A stretch of DNA of 32,158 nucleotides from Methylomonas methanica (GCF_001644035.1 NZ_LUUG01000084.1:1-32158), one strand, 5' to 3'. Shown: positions 8,067 to 16,799, counted from the stretch's first letter. Made by a program: numbers and translations. The notes: generated by a model not told the origin, from the letters alone.

Positions 8067-8083
8067 TGACTAAAAATTAGTCA
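8067..8083. promoter_or_regulatory. Perfect dyad, candidate operator of nifJ
   Basis: TGACTAA-AAA-TTAGTCA has perfect 7-bp arms with a 3-base centre. Partial half-sites (AGTC and GACT) follow at 8082-8096. Such symmetry is typical for a dimeric helix-turn-helix regulator of TetR, MarR or similar type. It lies 94 bases before the nifJ start codon, in the expected promoter zone. Confidence 0.5.
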
Positions 8084-8120
8084 GTCGTTTTTGACTATGC
8101 TTAGAGCATCATAGAAAAAC

Positions 8121-8145
8121 AGCCGTCGGCAGTTGCCCGACGGCT
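8121..8145 (+). terminator. Leader hairpin, possible attenuator of nifJ
   Basis: AGCCGTCGG and CCGACGGCT form a perfect 9-bp stem with a 7-base loop. An A-run precedes it and CCCCCGTTTTATTT follows. This resembles a Rho-independent terminator with a weak T-tract, placed only 31 bases before the nifJ start codon. It could be the end of an upstream transcript or a regulated leader terminator. Confidence 0.5.
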
Positions 8146-8176
8146 CCCCCGTTTTATTTCCTGAAAAGGTTATTCC

Positions 8177-11100
8177 ATGCAAAAGCAAACCCTCACCATC
8201 GACGGCAATCAGGCTGCGGCCGGTATTGCCTATAAACTCAATGAAGTGATTGCGATTTACCCTATCACCCCGTCCTCGGCGATGGGTGAATGGGCTGACG
8301 AATGGGCGTCTCGCGATCAACCCAATCTTTGGGGTACTGTGCCCCGCGTGGTCGAACTGCAAAGCGAGGCTGGTGCGGCTGGCACTATCCATGGCGCTTT
8401 GCAAGCCGGTACCTTGGCCACCACCTTCACAGCCTCGCAAGGCTTGCTGTTGATGCTGCCGAATATGTACAAAATTGCCGGCGAACTTAGCCCGACCGTG
8501 TTTCATATCGCCGCCCGCTCGTTGGCTTGCCAAGGCTTGTCTATTTTTGGCGATCACAGCGATGTGATGTCAGCGCGGATGACCGGTTATGCGATGTTGT
8601 GTTCCAACTCGCCGCAAGAAGTGCAGGATTTGGCGCTGGTGGCACATGCCGTTTCCTTGCAAAGCCGCATACCGTTCATGCATTTTTTCGACGGTTTCCG
8701 CACCTCGCACGAGGTCGCCAAAATTGTTGAGATCGACGACGGCGTCATCCGCGCGATGATAGACGATAGTTGGGTTAGCGAGCATCGCGGCCGAGCCTTG
8801 ACGCCGGATAATCCGGTGCTGCGCGGTACGGCGCAAAACCCGGACGTGTACTTTCAGGGTCGGGAATCGGTTAACCCTTACTATGCCGCGTTGCCGGAGA
8901 TCGCCCAACAAACCATGGACCGGCTCGCCGATTTAACCGGTCGCCAATACCGCTTGTTCGAATACGTAGGCTCGCAGCAAGCCGAGCGAGTGATCGTGAT
9001 TATGGGGTCCGGCGCGGAAGCAGTCGAAGAAACCCTGGATTATTTGAATCGCCAGGGAGAAGCGGTTGGTTTGTTGAAAGTGCGCTTGTTCCGGCCGTTC
9101 GCGCCGGAACGTTTGATAGAAGCCTTGCCGGCCAGCTGTCGAAAAATCGCAGTACTGGATCGCACCAAGGAACCGGGCGCCGACGGTGAGCCTTTGTACA
9201 AAGACGTCTTGGGGGCAGTGGCGCAAGCCTTCAGCGACGGCGAAAAATTCACCAGCCTGCCCAAAGTGGTGGGTGGTCGTTACGGCTTGTCATCCAAAGA
9301 GTTCACGCCGGGTATGATCAAGGCGGTTTACGACGAACTGAAAAACGATAAACCGAAAAATCACTTCACGGTCGGCATCAACGACGATGTCAGCCACACC
9401 AGCTTAGATTGGAACCCCGCTTACCGCACCGATACCCACGATCAAACCTTTCAGGCGATGTTTTACGGTTTGGGTAGCGACGGCACCGTTGGCGCGAACA
9501 AAAACACCATCAAAATCATCGGCGAAGAAACCGATTTATTTGCCCAGGGTTATTTTGTTTACGACTCGAAAAAGTCCGGGGCGATTACTGTCTCGCATTT
9601 GCGCTTTGGGCCAAAGCCGATTCGCTCCACGTATTTGATCGGCGAGAACGACGCGCAATTCATCGGCTGTCATCAAACCGTATTTCTGGAACGCTATGAC
9701 ATGCTGGCCAATGCCGCCGACAAAGCGGTGTTTCTATTGAATAGTCCGGCGTCGCCTGATGAAGTTTGGGAAACCTTGCCGCGCAAGATGCAGCAGCAAA
9801 TGCTGGATAAAAAAATCAGGTTTTATCTGATAGACGGCAATGCGGTCGCCGAAAAATCCGGCATGGGCAAACGTATCAACACCATCATGCAGACTTGTTT
9901 TTTCGCGATTTCCGGGGTGTTACCGCAGGAACAGGCGATTGCCGCGATTAAGCACGCTGTGGAAAAAACCTATGGCAAAAAAGGCCAGCGCATCGTTGAT
10001 TTAAACTTCAAAGCCATCGACGAAACCCTGGCCGGCTTGCGGCATGTGCCGTTACCGAAGCAGGCCGACAGCGGTTTCGATATCGCCGCCTTGATTGCCA
10101 ATAGTGCGCCCGAATTTATCCGCCGCGTCACCGGCGAAATCATCGCCGGCCGTGGCGACGCGTTGCCGGTCAGCGCGATGCCGGTGGATGGAACGTTCCC
10201 GACCGGCACCGCTGCATACGAAAAACGCAATCTGGCTTTGGAGATTCCGGTCTGGGAAACCGATCTGTGTACCCAGTGCGGTAAATGCCCAATGGTGTGC
10301 CCGCACGCGGCGATTCGCAGCAAAATCGTGCCCAACGAAGCCTTGAGCAATGCGCCGGAAACCTTCAAACATGCGGCGATGCTGGGCAAGGACTTTCCGG
10401 CTGGTTTGTCGATCAGTTATCAGGTGGCGCCGGAAGACTGCACCGGCTGCGGCTTGTGCGTGGATATTTGCCCTATACGCGATAAATCCAATGCCAGCCG
10501 CAAGGCCTTGAACATGCAACCGCAAGCGCCGCTACGCGATCCGGAAAGTCAAAACTGGGATTATTTCCTGTCCTTGCCGGAATACGACCGCCGCCTATTA
10601 AAAACCAACACCATCAAAGGTTCGATGGTGCTGCAGCCCTTGTTCGAATTCTCCGGCGCCTGTGTCGGTTGCGGCGAAACCCCTTATGTGAAACTGGCCT
10701 CGCAACTATTCGGTGATCGGATGGTGGTAGCCAATGCCACCGGTTGCTCTTCGATATACGGCGGCAACTTGCCGACCACGCCCTGGACCAAAAACCCCGA
10801 GGGCAGGGGGCCGGCCTGGAATAATTCTCTATTTGAGGACAACGCCGAGTTTGGTTTGGGTATGCGGGTGGCGATTGATAAGCAAGCGGAACATGCTGCG
10901 GAATTATTGGTGTTGCTACGGGAAACCTTGGGCGGCGAATTGGTCGATGCAATTTTACAAGCCGACCAATCCGATGAAGCCGGCCTTTACGAGCAACGCC
11001 AACGTGTGGCGGAACTGAAACAGCATTTACCCTCGTTGAAGCAACCCGCTGCGCAGGCTTTGTTACCGTTAGCCGATTATCTTTGCAAGAAAAGCGTCTG

Positions 11101-11809
11101 GATCATCGGCGGCGACGGCTGGGCTTACGACATTGGTTACGGCGGTCTGGATCACGTGTTGGCCAGTGGCCGCAACGTCAATATCCTGGTTTTGGATACC
11201 GAAGTGTATTCCAACACCGGCGGTCAAACCTCCAAATCCACGCCCCTGGGAGCGGTGGCTAAGTTCGCGGCCGGTGGTAAGGCCACCGCGAAAAAAGACC
11301 TGGCTTTGCTGGCGATGGATTACGGCAATGTCTACGTTGCTCATGTGGCCTACGCCGGCAAGGACACGCAAACTCTTAACGCCTTCCTGGAAGCGGAAGC
11401 GCACAATGGCCCGTCCATCATCATCGCCTATGCGCCTTGTATTGCCCACGGTGTAGATTTGTCCAATAACCATAGACAGCAAAATCTGGCGGTTAAAAGC
11501 GGGCATTGGCCTTTGTTTAGATTCAATCCCGGTCGCATCCAGCAAGGCAAGAATCCGATGCAACTGGATTCTGCGGAACCGTCGGTGCCGCTGCGCGAGT
11601 TTGTGATGAGCGAAACCCGCTTCAGCATGCTCTGGCAGAGCCATCCCGACCACGCCGAAGCATTTTTGAAACAGGCGCAACAGGATGTGAAAAACCGCTA
11701 CCGCTACTATCAACAACTGGCCGCGCTGGAATGGAGCGATGCCACCAGCGTCGCGGCCGCCAAAGCCGCACTGAAAGCCGATCTTGCGCAGGAGAGCCAA
11801 CATGGTTGA
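8177..11809 (+). CDS. nifJ: Pyruvate:ferredoxin (flavodoxin) oxidoreductase
   Basis: The 1210-residue single-chain enzyme oxidises pyruvate with CoA to acetyl-CoA and CO2, passing low-potential electrons to ferredoxin or flavodoxin. The N-terminal domain carries the family's YPITPSSAMGEWADEW block. Two [4Fe-4S] motifs lie at Cys698-701-704-708 and Cys755-758-761-765. The cysteines for the third cluster next to thiamine diphosphate are Cys829, 832, 857 and 1088, with the same spacing as in the Desulfovibrio africanus enzyme as I remember it (812, 815, 840, 1071). The thiamine-diphosphate loop GGDGW is at 978-982, with YSNTGGQTSKSTP further on. All cofactor residues are intact and the length is normal. 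Its stop overlaps the next gene by eight bases, so the two are translationally coupled. Confidence 0.98.
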   Translation: MQKQTLTIDGNQAAAGIAYKLNEVIAIYPITPSSAMGEWADEWASRDQPNLWGTVPRVVELQSEAGAAGTIHGALQAGTLATTFTASQGLLLMLPNMYKIAGELSPTVFHIAARSLACQGLSIFGDHSDVMSARMTGYAMLCSNSPQEVQDLALVAHAVSLQSRIPFMHFFDGFRTSHEVAKIVEIDDGVIRAMIDDSWVSEHRGRALTPDNPVLRGTAQNPDVYFQGRESVNPYYAALPEIAQQTMDRLADLTGRQYRLFEYVGSQQAERVIVIMGSGAEAVEETLDYLNRQGEAVGLLKVRLFRPFAPERLIEALPASCRKIAVLDRTKEPGADGEPLYKDVLGAVAQAFSDGEKFTSLPKVVGGRYGLSSKEFTPGMIKAVYDELKNDKPKNHFTVGINDDVSHTSLDWNPAYRTDTHDQTFQAMFYGLGSDGTVGANKNTIKIIGEETDLFAQGYFVYDSKKSGAITVSHLRFGPKPIRSTYLIGENDAQFIGCHQTVFLERYDMLANAADKAVFLLNSPASPDEVWETLPRKMQQQMLDKKIRFYLIDGNAVAEKSGMGKRINTIMQTCFFAISGVLPQEQAIAAIKHAVEKTYGKKGQRIVDLNFKAIDETLAGLRHVPLPKQADSGFDIAALIANSAPEFIRRVTGEIIAGRGDALPVSAMPVDGTFPTGTAAYEKRNLALEIPVWETDLCTQCGKCPMVCPHAAIRSKIVPNEALSNAPETFKHAAMLGKDFPAGLSISYQVAPEDCTGCGLCVDICPIRDKSNASRKALNMQPQAPLRDPESQNWDYFLSLPEYDRRLLKTNTIKGSMVLQPLFEFSGACVGCGETPYVKLASQLFGDRMVVANATGCSSIYGGNLPTTPWTKNPEGRGPAWNNSLFEDNAEFGLGMRVAIDKQAEHAAELLVLLRETLGGELVDAILQADQSDEAGLYEQRQRVAELKQHLPSLKQPAAQALLPLADYLCKKSVWIIGGDGWAYDIGYGGLDHVLASGRNVNILVLDTEVYSNTGGQTSKSTPLGAVAKFAAGGKATAKKDLALLAMDYGNVYVAHVAYAGKDTQTLNAFLEAEAHNGPSIIIAYAPCIAHGVDLSNNHRQQNLAVKSGHWPLFRFNPGRIQQGKNPMQLDSAEPSVPLREFVMSETRFSMLWQSHPDHAEAFLKQAQQDVKNRYRYYQQLAALEWSDATSVAAAKAALKADLAQESQHG

Positions 11810-12815
11810 TTTAACGACAAATTATTTGGGCCTGAAACTGGCGCATCCTCTGGTACCGTCGGCGTCACCGCTGAGCAAGGATTTGGACAGCGCCCGGCGC
11901 CTGGAAGATGCCGGCGCGGCGGCCATCGTGATGTCTTCGTTGTTTGAAGAAAAAATCGAAGCGGAACAGCAACAGATGGAACGCTTTTTTTACGGACAGG
12001 GCATCGGTTATGGCGAGGCGGATTCTTTTCATCCGGTGCCGGATCATATTTTGACCTATCAGGAGCAATATCTGGAACATCTGCAACGCTTGAAAAGCAG
12101 CTTGAATATTCCGGTGATCGCCAGCCTGAACGGGATTTCTCAGGGCGGTTGGATCGAATATGGCCAAGCCTTGCAACAAGCCGGGGCCGACGCGCTGGAG
12201 TTGAATATCTACCATCTGGCCGCCAATGCCGATGAGAGCAGCGAAACCGTGGAAAACCGTTATTTGGATATTCTGCGCGAGTTGAAAAGCCGTGTGAGCG
12301 TGCCGCTGACCTTAAAACTGTCGCCGCAATTCAGTTCGCCGATTCATTTTGCCCAACGCCTGGAAGCGGCCGGTGCCGATGGTATCGCGATATTCAATCG
12401 CTTTTACCAGCCGGATATTGATTTAGAGACCCTTGAAGTCGTGCCGAAATTGCAATTGTCCACGCAGGCCGAAGCCTTGTTACGCATTCGCTGGACCGCC
12501 TTGCTGTATGGCCGGGTGAAATTGTCCCTGGCGGTAACCGGCGGTTTTCATCACAGCGAGGATGTCATCAAAGCGTTGTTGGTGGGAGCGGATGTGGTGC
12601 ATCTGTGCAGCGTACTGCTGGAGAAGGGTGTGGGCAAACTCAGCGAGATTCTCGCGGAACTGGAACAATGGTTGATAGAGCACGAATACGAGTCCATCAG
12701 TCAATTGAAAGGCAGCGTCAGCCAGCAACATGCCATCGACCCCAGTGCATATGAGCGCGCCAATTACATTCATGTGTTGGACAGTTACACGCCGTCCGCC
12801 GGCGTGTTGAGATAG
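11802..12815 (+). CDS. Dihydroorotate dehydrogenase-like flavoprotein
   Basis: The 337-residue protein has the TIM-barrel pattern of the dihydroorotate dehydrogenase family: an LAHPLVPSASPLSKD start, PVIASLNG, ALELNIYHL, PLTLKLSPQF and a C-terminal phosphate-binding TGGFHHSEDVIKALLVGAD region for FMN. It is not a normal PyrD: it lacks the usual N-terminal membrane extension. Relatives that I recall as 'dihydroorotate dehydrogenase-like' often lie directly after nifJ, as here. The ATG at 11802 is chosen because GGAGAG lies just upstream; it overlaps the nifJ stop by eight bases. A role linked to pyruvate oxidoreductase electrons or maturation is an inference from this linkage. Confidence 0.9.
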   Translation: MVDLTTNYLGLKLAHPLVPSASPLSKDLDSARRLEDAGAAAIVMSSLFEEKIEAEQQQMERFFYGQGIGYGEADSFHPVPDHILTYQEQYLEHLQRLKSSLNIPVIASLNGISQGGWIEYGQALQQAGADALELNIYHLAANADESSETVENRYLDILRELKSRVSVPLTLKLSPQFSSPIHFAQRLEAAGADGIAIFNRFYQPDIDLETLEVVPKLQLSTQAEALLRIRWTALLYGRVKLSLAVTGGFHHSEDVIKALLVGADVVHLCSVLLEKGVGKLSEILAELEQWLIEHEYESISQLKGSVSQQHAIDPSAYERANYIHVLDSYTPSAGVLR

Positions 12816-12825
12816 CGTAAAAGGC

Positions 12826-13185
12826 GTGCGGGATTTGGACGAACTGTTTGCCGGCTTGGCTAAATCCAAGTTTCGCAGCCAGTTTCGTCTAAACAGCAAG
12901 GATCTGGATTACTTGCGCAACAAAGGCCTGGAAACGGTATTAAGCCATGCCCGAGATTTTATCGGCAAACGTCTGGCCGCCGCCGAGCCGCGCAACGACG
13001 GCAAACAAACCCCGTTTCGCGGCCATCCGGTGTTTGTGGCGCAACACGCCACCGCCTGCTGCTGCCGGGGCTGTCTGGAAAAATGGCATAAAATTCCGCA
13101 GGGCAGGGAGTTGAATGATGCCGAACAAACCTATGTTTGTAAGGTGTTGGAGCGGTGGTTGAGGATGGCAGTTGCCGATATTTAA
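12826..13185 (+). CDS. DUF4186 family protein
   Basis: The 119-residue protein begins with a GTG codon ten bases after the previous stop, preceded by AAAAGG. It matches the DUF4186 pattern: LAKSKFRSQFRL near the start, GKQTPFRGHPVFVAQHATA in the middle and a Cys-rich CCCRGCLEKWHKIP block. The Cys/His cluster (ATACCCRGC, KWH) suggests a bound metal. The family has no established function. The short spacing places it as third gene of the nifJ operon. Confidence 0.88.
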   Translation: MRDLDELFAGLAKSKFRSQFRLNSKDLDYLRNKGLETVLSHARDFIGKRLAAAEPRNDGKQTPFRGHPVFVAQHATACCCRGCLEKWHKIPQGRELNDAEQTYVCKVLERWLRMAVADI

Positions 13186-13301
13186 ATTTAGTTTCCTAAC
13201 ATCGGCAGCTCAACAATCCGCTTGGCTGGACTAAATTCGTGCTTTACCTATAACGATCTTACTATTTCCCCCTGTTCTGCCGGATTACGAGCGCACATGT
13301 C

Positions 13302-14732
13302 ATGGGTCAAGAAATTCATGCCGCAGCCTATCAAGATGTCGACTTTCAGCGCTTCCGGCAACGCTTATCCGCAGAAACCGAGTTATTCGGTAGGCTGATT
13401 AAAAACCGAGCTTGTTCGGAAGCGGAGCCGGTGGCCGGTTTTGAAATCGAAGCCTGGCTGCTGGACGATAACATGCAACCGGCACCGGCCAATCAGGCCT
13501 ATCTGCAATCTTTTGCCCATCCAATGGCCGGACCGGAACTGGCCAAATTCAATATCGAACTCAACACCTCTCCCTTGCCGTTGATCGGCGATGCGTTCAG
13601 CCGCATGCACAGCGATTTGCAAAACACCTGGCGCCAAGCCGAACAACATGCCCGGCAGATGGGGTTGAACCTGTTGACGATAGGCACTTTGCCGACTCTG
13701 CAACAAAGCGATCTGCATCTGGGCAATATGTCGGACATGAACCGCTATCGAGCCTTGAATCAGCAGATTCTGCAATGCCGGGGCCGGCCGATTGTGTTGG
13801 ATATTTGCGGCCACGAGCATTTGAAAGTCGAGCACCACGACGTGATGCTGGAAGCAGCCACAACCTCGTTTCAAATACATATTCAATGTCCGTTGAGCAT
13901 TGCCCATCATGTTTACAATGCCTCGATCATTGCCTCGGCGGCGATGGTGGCTTTGGCCGCAAATGCGCCGTTTTTGTTCGCTAAGGATTTGTGGGCGGAA
14001 ACCCGCATCCCCTTATTCGAGCAGGCTATTGCCACCGGCGGCTACGCCGGCGCGGCCGATGGGCCCTTGCATCGGGTTAGTTTCGGTTCCGACTTTGCCC
14101 GGCAGTCTATTATGGAATGCTTTGTCGAGAACCAGCAGCATTTTCCAATCCTGTTGCCGGAGTATTTCGACGATGGTCCGGAAGCGTTTCAACACTTACG
14201 CTTGCACAACGGCACGATCTGGCGCTGGAATCGGCCGCTAGTGGGCTTCGACGCCGACGGCACCCCGCATATCCGCATCGAACACCGCACCCCGGCCGCT
14301 GGGCCGACCATGCTGGACATGATCGCCAATGCCGCGTTTTACTACGGACTGGTTAAAAATCTGGCCGACGAACGGCAGGCGGGCAGGGCGGAGTTATCCT
14401 TTGCGCAAGCCAAGGATAATTTTTATCAGGCTGCGCGGCATGGTTTGGATAGTCATGTCGTCTGGTTTGGTGAACATAAACTACGGTTGGCGGTGCTGAT
14501 CGAGCAGGAGTTGTTGCCGCGTGCCGCCCATGGTTTGCAGGCTTTGGGTATTAGTATCGCAGACCGAGATAATTATCTGGACGTGATACGCCAGCGCCTC
14601 GCCAACCAGCAAACCGGCAGCGTGTGGCAGCGGCGGTTTATCATGGAAAATCCGGGCGAATTTGCGGAGCTGACGTGGGTTTATTTGCAGCGGCAACGAA
14701 GTGGCGAACCGGTTTCCGCGTGGGGGATCTGA
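13302..14732 (+). CDS. Glutamate-cysteine ligase-like protein (GCS2/COG2170-type)
   Basis: The 476-residue protein has the hallmarks of the GCS2 carboxylate-amine ligase group: a Glu-x-Glu strand near the N-terminus (GFEIEAWLLD, Glu48 and Glu50), a FNIELNTSPLPL strand and a C-terminal PHIRIEHRTPAAGPT strand with metal- and ATP-binding residues. It should ligate an amine to the gamma-carboxyl of glutamate or a similar acid using ATP. Many members of this broad group do not make gamma-glutamylcysteine, so the substrate is open. The ATG at 13302 is used; an ATG at 13297 is out of frame. It is separated from the nifJ operon by 116 bases and probably has its own promoter. Confidence 0.83.
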   Translation: MGQEIHAAAYQDVDFQRFRQRLSAETELFGRLIKNRACSEAEPVAGFEIEAWLLDDNMQPAPANQAYLQSFAHPMAGPELAKFNIELNTSPLPLIGDAFSRMHSDLQNTWRQAEQHARQMGLNLLTIGTLPTLQQSDLHLGNMSDMNRYRALNQQILQCRGRPIVLDICGHEHLKVEHHDVMLEAATTSFQIHIQCPLSIAHHVYNASIIASAAMVALAANAPFLFAKDLWAETRIPLFEQAIATGGYAGAADGPLHRVSFGSDFARQSIMECFVENQQHFPILLPEYFDDGPEAFQHLRLHNGTIWRWNRPLVGFDADGTPHIRIEHRTPAAGPTMLDMIANAAFYYGLVKNLADERQAGRAELSFAQAKDNFYQAARHGLDSHVVWFGEHKLRLAVLIEQELLPRAAHGLQALGISIADRDNYLDVIRQRLANQQTGSVWQRRFIMENPGEFAELTWVYLQRQRSGEPVSAWGI

Positions 14733-14747
14733 ATGACTGCAACATCA

Positions 14748-14858
14748 TCATTCCCATGCTCTGGCTTAGGAATAGGGACTCACGTTGATACAGCGTCCCG
14801 ATTCGCGCTGCTGGAGCGGTGCGGGCTACATTCCCACGCAGGAGCGTGAGAACGATAA
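14748..14858. repeat. Composite palindromic intergenic repeat (MITE-like)
   Basis: The segment begins with an imperfect inverted repeat ATTCCCATGC...AGGAAT (14750-14773). It ends with TTCCCACGC-AGGA-GCGTGAGAA (14831-14852), whose arms pair at eight of nine positions. The two ends share the ATTCCCA(C/T)GC core, as in the common proteobacterial 'ATTCCCACGC...GCGTGGGAA' intergenic repeat, recognised from memory. A short ORF running through it (14785-14979) appears to be repeat-derived and is not annotated as a gene. Confidence 0.6.
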
Positions 14859-14929
14859 ATGCTGGCAGGTGATCCGCCGATTGGTTGACCATCATTTGGC
14901 CGAACAGCTAATACGTTACGCCTTACGAG

Positions 14930-15568
14930 TTAAAAAATATCTCTGTTTAACATATTGTGCAGACTGCCTTTTCCGGTAATAACAGCTTTGCAAGTTGCTT
15001 CAATTTCAGTGATTACTTTGTTTAGTTTTGGCGTGATTGGGTCCTCTTCTTCATATCCACCCCAAAAAACAGCTTCATATTTTTGAATTTGTTTGCGGTG
15101 CTGCTCCCATTGCTCAGTTGTTACAACATTTTCGAGGGGCCAAAGACGAGTCAGGACTCTTGCCGCCCCCGTAATTTCATTAACAATATTGTTTAAGTCA
15201 TCAAACGGCGTTGCTTTGTCTTTTCCAATTTGAGCCATGAACCTATAACGCATTGAATGAAGCTTATTGAAGAGCTCTAGGCGTTGGTTGTAGCGTATAA
15301 ACACTACAGAGGCGCTCTTTCTCGCCCGGAAATTCGCATCGGTTTCGCCTTTTTCTTGTTCGATGTTTTCGGTTTCGTTTGTAAAGCTCACCGGATGTCG
15401 TATCCACTTTATTGCATCCACTGCTTCATAAAATAGAGTGAGTGCGTCTTCGGCTAACTCAATCCTTCGTTTACCTGCGTGCTCTCTTCGCCAGGAGTCA
15501 ATTCCATAAATCGCCACCCAAGCAGCGATAAGTATAGATATTTGCTTTAAACCTTCCGTCCAGTCCAT
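14930..15568 (-). CDS. Orphan protein with N-terminal membrane anchor, AT-rich
   Basis: The 212-residue protein begins with MDWTEGLKQISILIAAWVAIYGID, a single membrane segment (about residues 8-23). It continues as a soluble, mostly helical domain rich in charged residues (coiled-coil tendency around residues 90-115). I do not recognise a family. The layout resembles small single-span proteins of accessory regions. The gene is visibly more AT-rich than its neighbours, stands alone on the minus strand and lies beside a composite repeat, all of which suggest acquisition. The ATG at 15568 has no strong ribosome site. Confidence 0.72.
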   Translation of the reverse strand: MDWTEGLKQISILIAAWVAIYGIDSWRREHAGKRRIELAEDALTLFYEAVDAIKWIRHPVSFTNETENIEQEKGETDANFRARKSASVVFIRYNQRLELFNKLHSMRYRFMAQIGKDKATPFDDLNNIVNEITGAARVLTRLWPLENVVTTEQWEQHRKQIQKYEAVFWGGYEEEDPITPKLNKVITEIEATCKAVITGKGSLHNMLNRDIF

Positions 15569-15678
15569 GATTATCAGTCGAGTGGTGAGTATATTTGCGG
15601 AATAATTAAGTTAGATAGAATAATAGTGAGTTTTGAAAGTGGATTATAGAATGTGTAAAACAGCGTAAATAAGAAAAT

Positions 15679-16719
15679 ATGTTACTGAATTTAGCCACCA
15701 AGCAAGACGTAAAACAATTCAACGAACTTCCCAACGGATTTCTGGATATTGGCGTCTCAGAGCTGTACACGCTAATCCCCGAGCCAACGCTCTTCCATCT
15801 CCCCGGAAAACGTCCCGAAACCCTATTTGTTTCGGTCCTGCTGCACGGCAACGAATCCACCGGCTTCCTGGCTATACAAAAGCTACTGCAAAAATATCAC
15901 GGCCAAACTCTGCCGCGCGGTTTGACGCTGTTTTTCGGCAATACCCAGGCCGCCCGCTTTAACCTAAGACGGTTGGACGGCCAACCCGATTTCAATCGCA
16001 TCTGGCCGGGTACTGAGTTACCCGAGTCGCCGGAAACCGTTTGGGCGGCGCAGATTTGCGAGATCATGCGTCAGCGCGGCGTGTTTGCCAGCGTTGATGT
16101 GCATAACAATACCGGCTTGAATCCGCATTACGCCTGCATCAATAAACTGGATAAGGACTTCCTGCATCTGGGTGCTCTGTTCGGTCGCTTGCTGGTGTAT
16201 TTCACGCATCCCAAGGGCACGCAGTCCAGTGCGTTTGCCGAGTTTTGTCCGGCGGTGACTTTGGAATGTGGCCGGCCCGGCCAGCCGCACGGCACTGAGC
16301 ATGCCTTTCAGTTTTTGGACAGTTGCCTGCATTTGCACGAGTTTCCGGCCCAGCCGATCGCCAAACAGGATGTGGATATTTATCACACCGTCGCGCAAGT
16401 CACCGTCGCCGAAGAGGTAAGTTATAGTTTTAGCGACGCTTCGGTCGATCTGCGCCTTGATCCGGAACTGGAAAGTCTGAATTTCACTGAGATCCCGGCC
16501 GGCACCGTGTTGGGTACAACCGATTCTGCGCTGATGCCGTTGATCGCCAAGGACAACGACGGTAAGCCGGTTACCGAGCAATTCCTGAGGATTGCGGATG
16601 GACAAGTGCAAATCACTCGGCCCACGATGCCGTCGATGCTAACGCTGGACGAACGAGTCATCCGCCAGGATTGTTTGTGTTATCTGATGGAGCGCTTGGC
16701 TGTTGAGACTGGTCTTTAA
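15679..16719 (+). CDS. M14-type zinc deacylase, AstE/AspA (succinylglutamate desuccinylase/aspartoacylase) family
   Basis: The 346-residue protein has the zinc site of this family: His56 and Glu59 in LLHGNES, His142 in DVHNN, and the catalytic Glu196 in TLECGRP. The conserved DFNRIWPG block follows the first ligands. Such enzymes hydrolyse N-acyl amino acids or similar amides in the cytoplasm. No arginine-succinyltransferase genes are nearby, so catabolic AstE function is not supported and the substrate is unknown. The ATG at 15679 has only a weak AAGAAA before it. The gene is divergent from the AT-rich orphan. Confidence 0.9.
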   Translation: MLLNLATKQDVKQFNELPNGFLDIGVSELYTLIPEPTLFHLPGKRPETLFVSVLLHGNESTGFLAIQKLLQKYHGQTLPRGLTLFFGNTQAARFNLRRLDGQPDFNRIWPGTELPESPETVWAAQICEIMRQRGVFASVDVHNNTGLNPHYACINKLDKDFLHLGALFGRLLVYFTHPKGTQSSAFAEFCPAVTLECGRPGQPHGTEHAFQFLDSCLHLHEFPAQPIAKQDVDIYHTVAQVTVAEEVSYSFSDASVDLRLDPELESLNFTEIPAGTVLGTTDSALMPLIAKDNDGKPVTEQFLRIADGQVQITRPTMPSMLTLDERVIRQDCLCYLMERLAVETGL

Positions 16720-16727
16720 GTTTTCGC

Positions 16728-16799
16728 TGCGGCGGGAAGCGGTAAAAACCAAAAGCCTGGACGGCGCTTTAGCGAGGATGGTAGATTCGTTCCGCCGCA
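16728..16799. repeat. Spaced inverted repeat upstream of the membrane-protein gene
   Basis: TGCGGCGGGAA (16728-16738) is matched by TTCCGCCGCA (16790-16799) on the other side of a 51-base loop, with one extra G in the left arm. It sits between the deacylase stop and the ribosome site of the next gene, so a leader structure could affect that gene's expression. It could also be chance in GC-rich DNA. Confidence 0.3.

Larger units (their letters stand above)
7868..8176. other. Long regulatory leader region upstream of nifJ
   Basis: These 309 bases hold no ORF. They contain, in order, a pair of convergent DnaA boxes (7982-8004), an AT-rich segment with a 7-bp dyad (8067-8083), a short palindrome ATGCT-TAG-AGCAT (8097-8109) and a GC-rich hairpin (8121-8145), before the nifJ start at 8177. 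The individual sites are listed separately. Confidence 0.7.

Noticed and set aside
7982..8083. Chromosomal replication origin
   Set aside because: Two DnaA boxes and an AT-rich segment are present, but there is no larger box cluster and no dnaA, dnaN, gidA or parAB gene nearby.
11069..11803. Long minus-strand open frame (about 244 codons) opposite the end of nifJ
   Set aside because: It lies wholly antisense to a conserved coding region with all cofactor motifs, and its product has no recognisable domain; it follows from codon bias of nifJ.
13383..13910. Minus-strand frame of 175 codons within the glutamate-cysteine-ligase-like gene
   Set aside because: Antisense to conserved ligase motifs; no ribosome site or domain.
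14785..14979. Short plus-strand frame after the ligase-like gene
   Set aside because: It runs through a palindromic repeat and into the end of the opposite gene; no ribosome site and no recognisable protein.
15679..16719. Arginine catabolism AstE
   Set aside because: The zinc site fits the wider AstE/AspA family, but no ast genes are adjacent, so the specific catabolic role is not supported.
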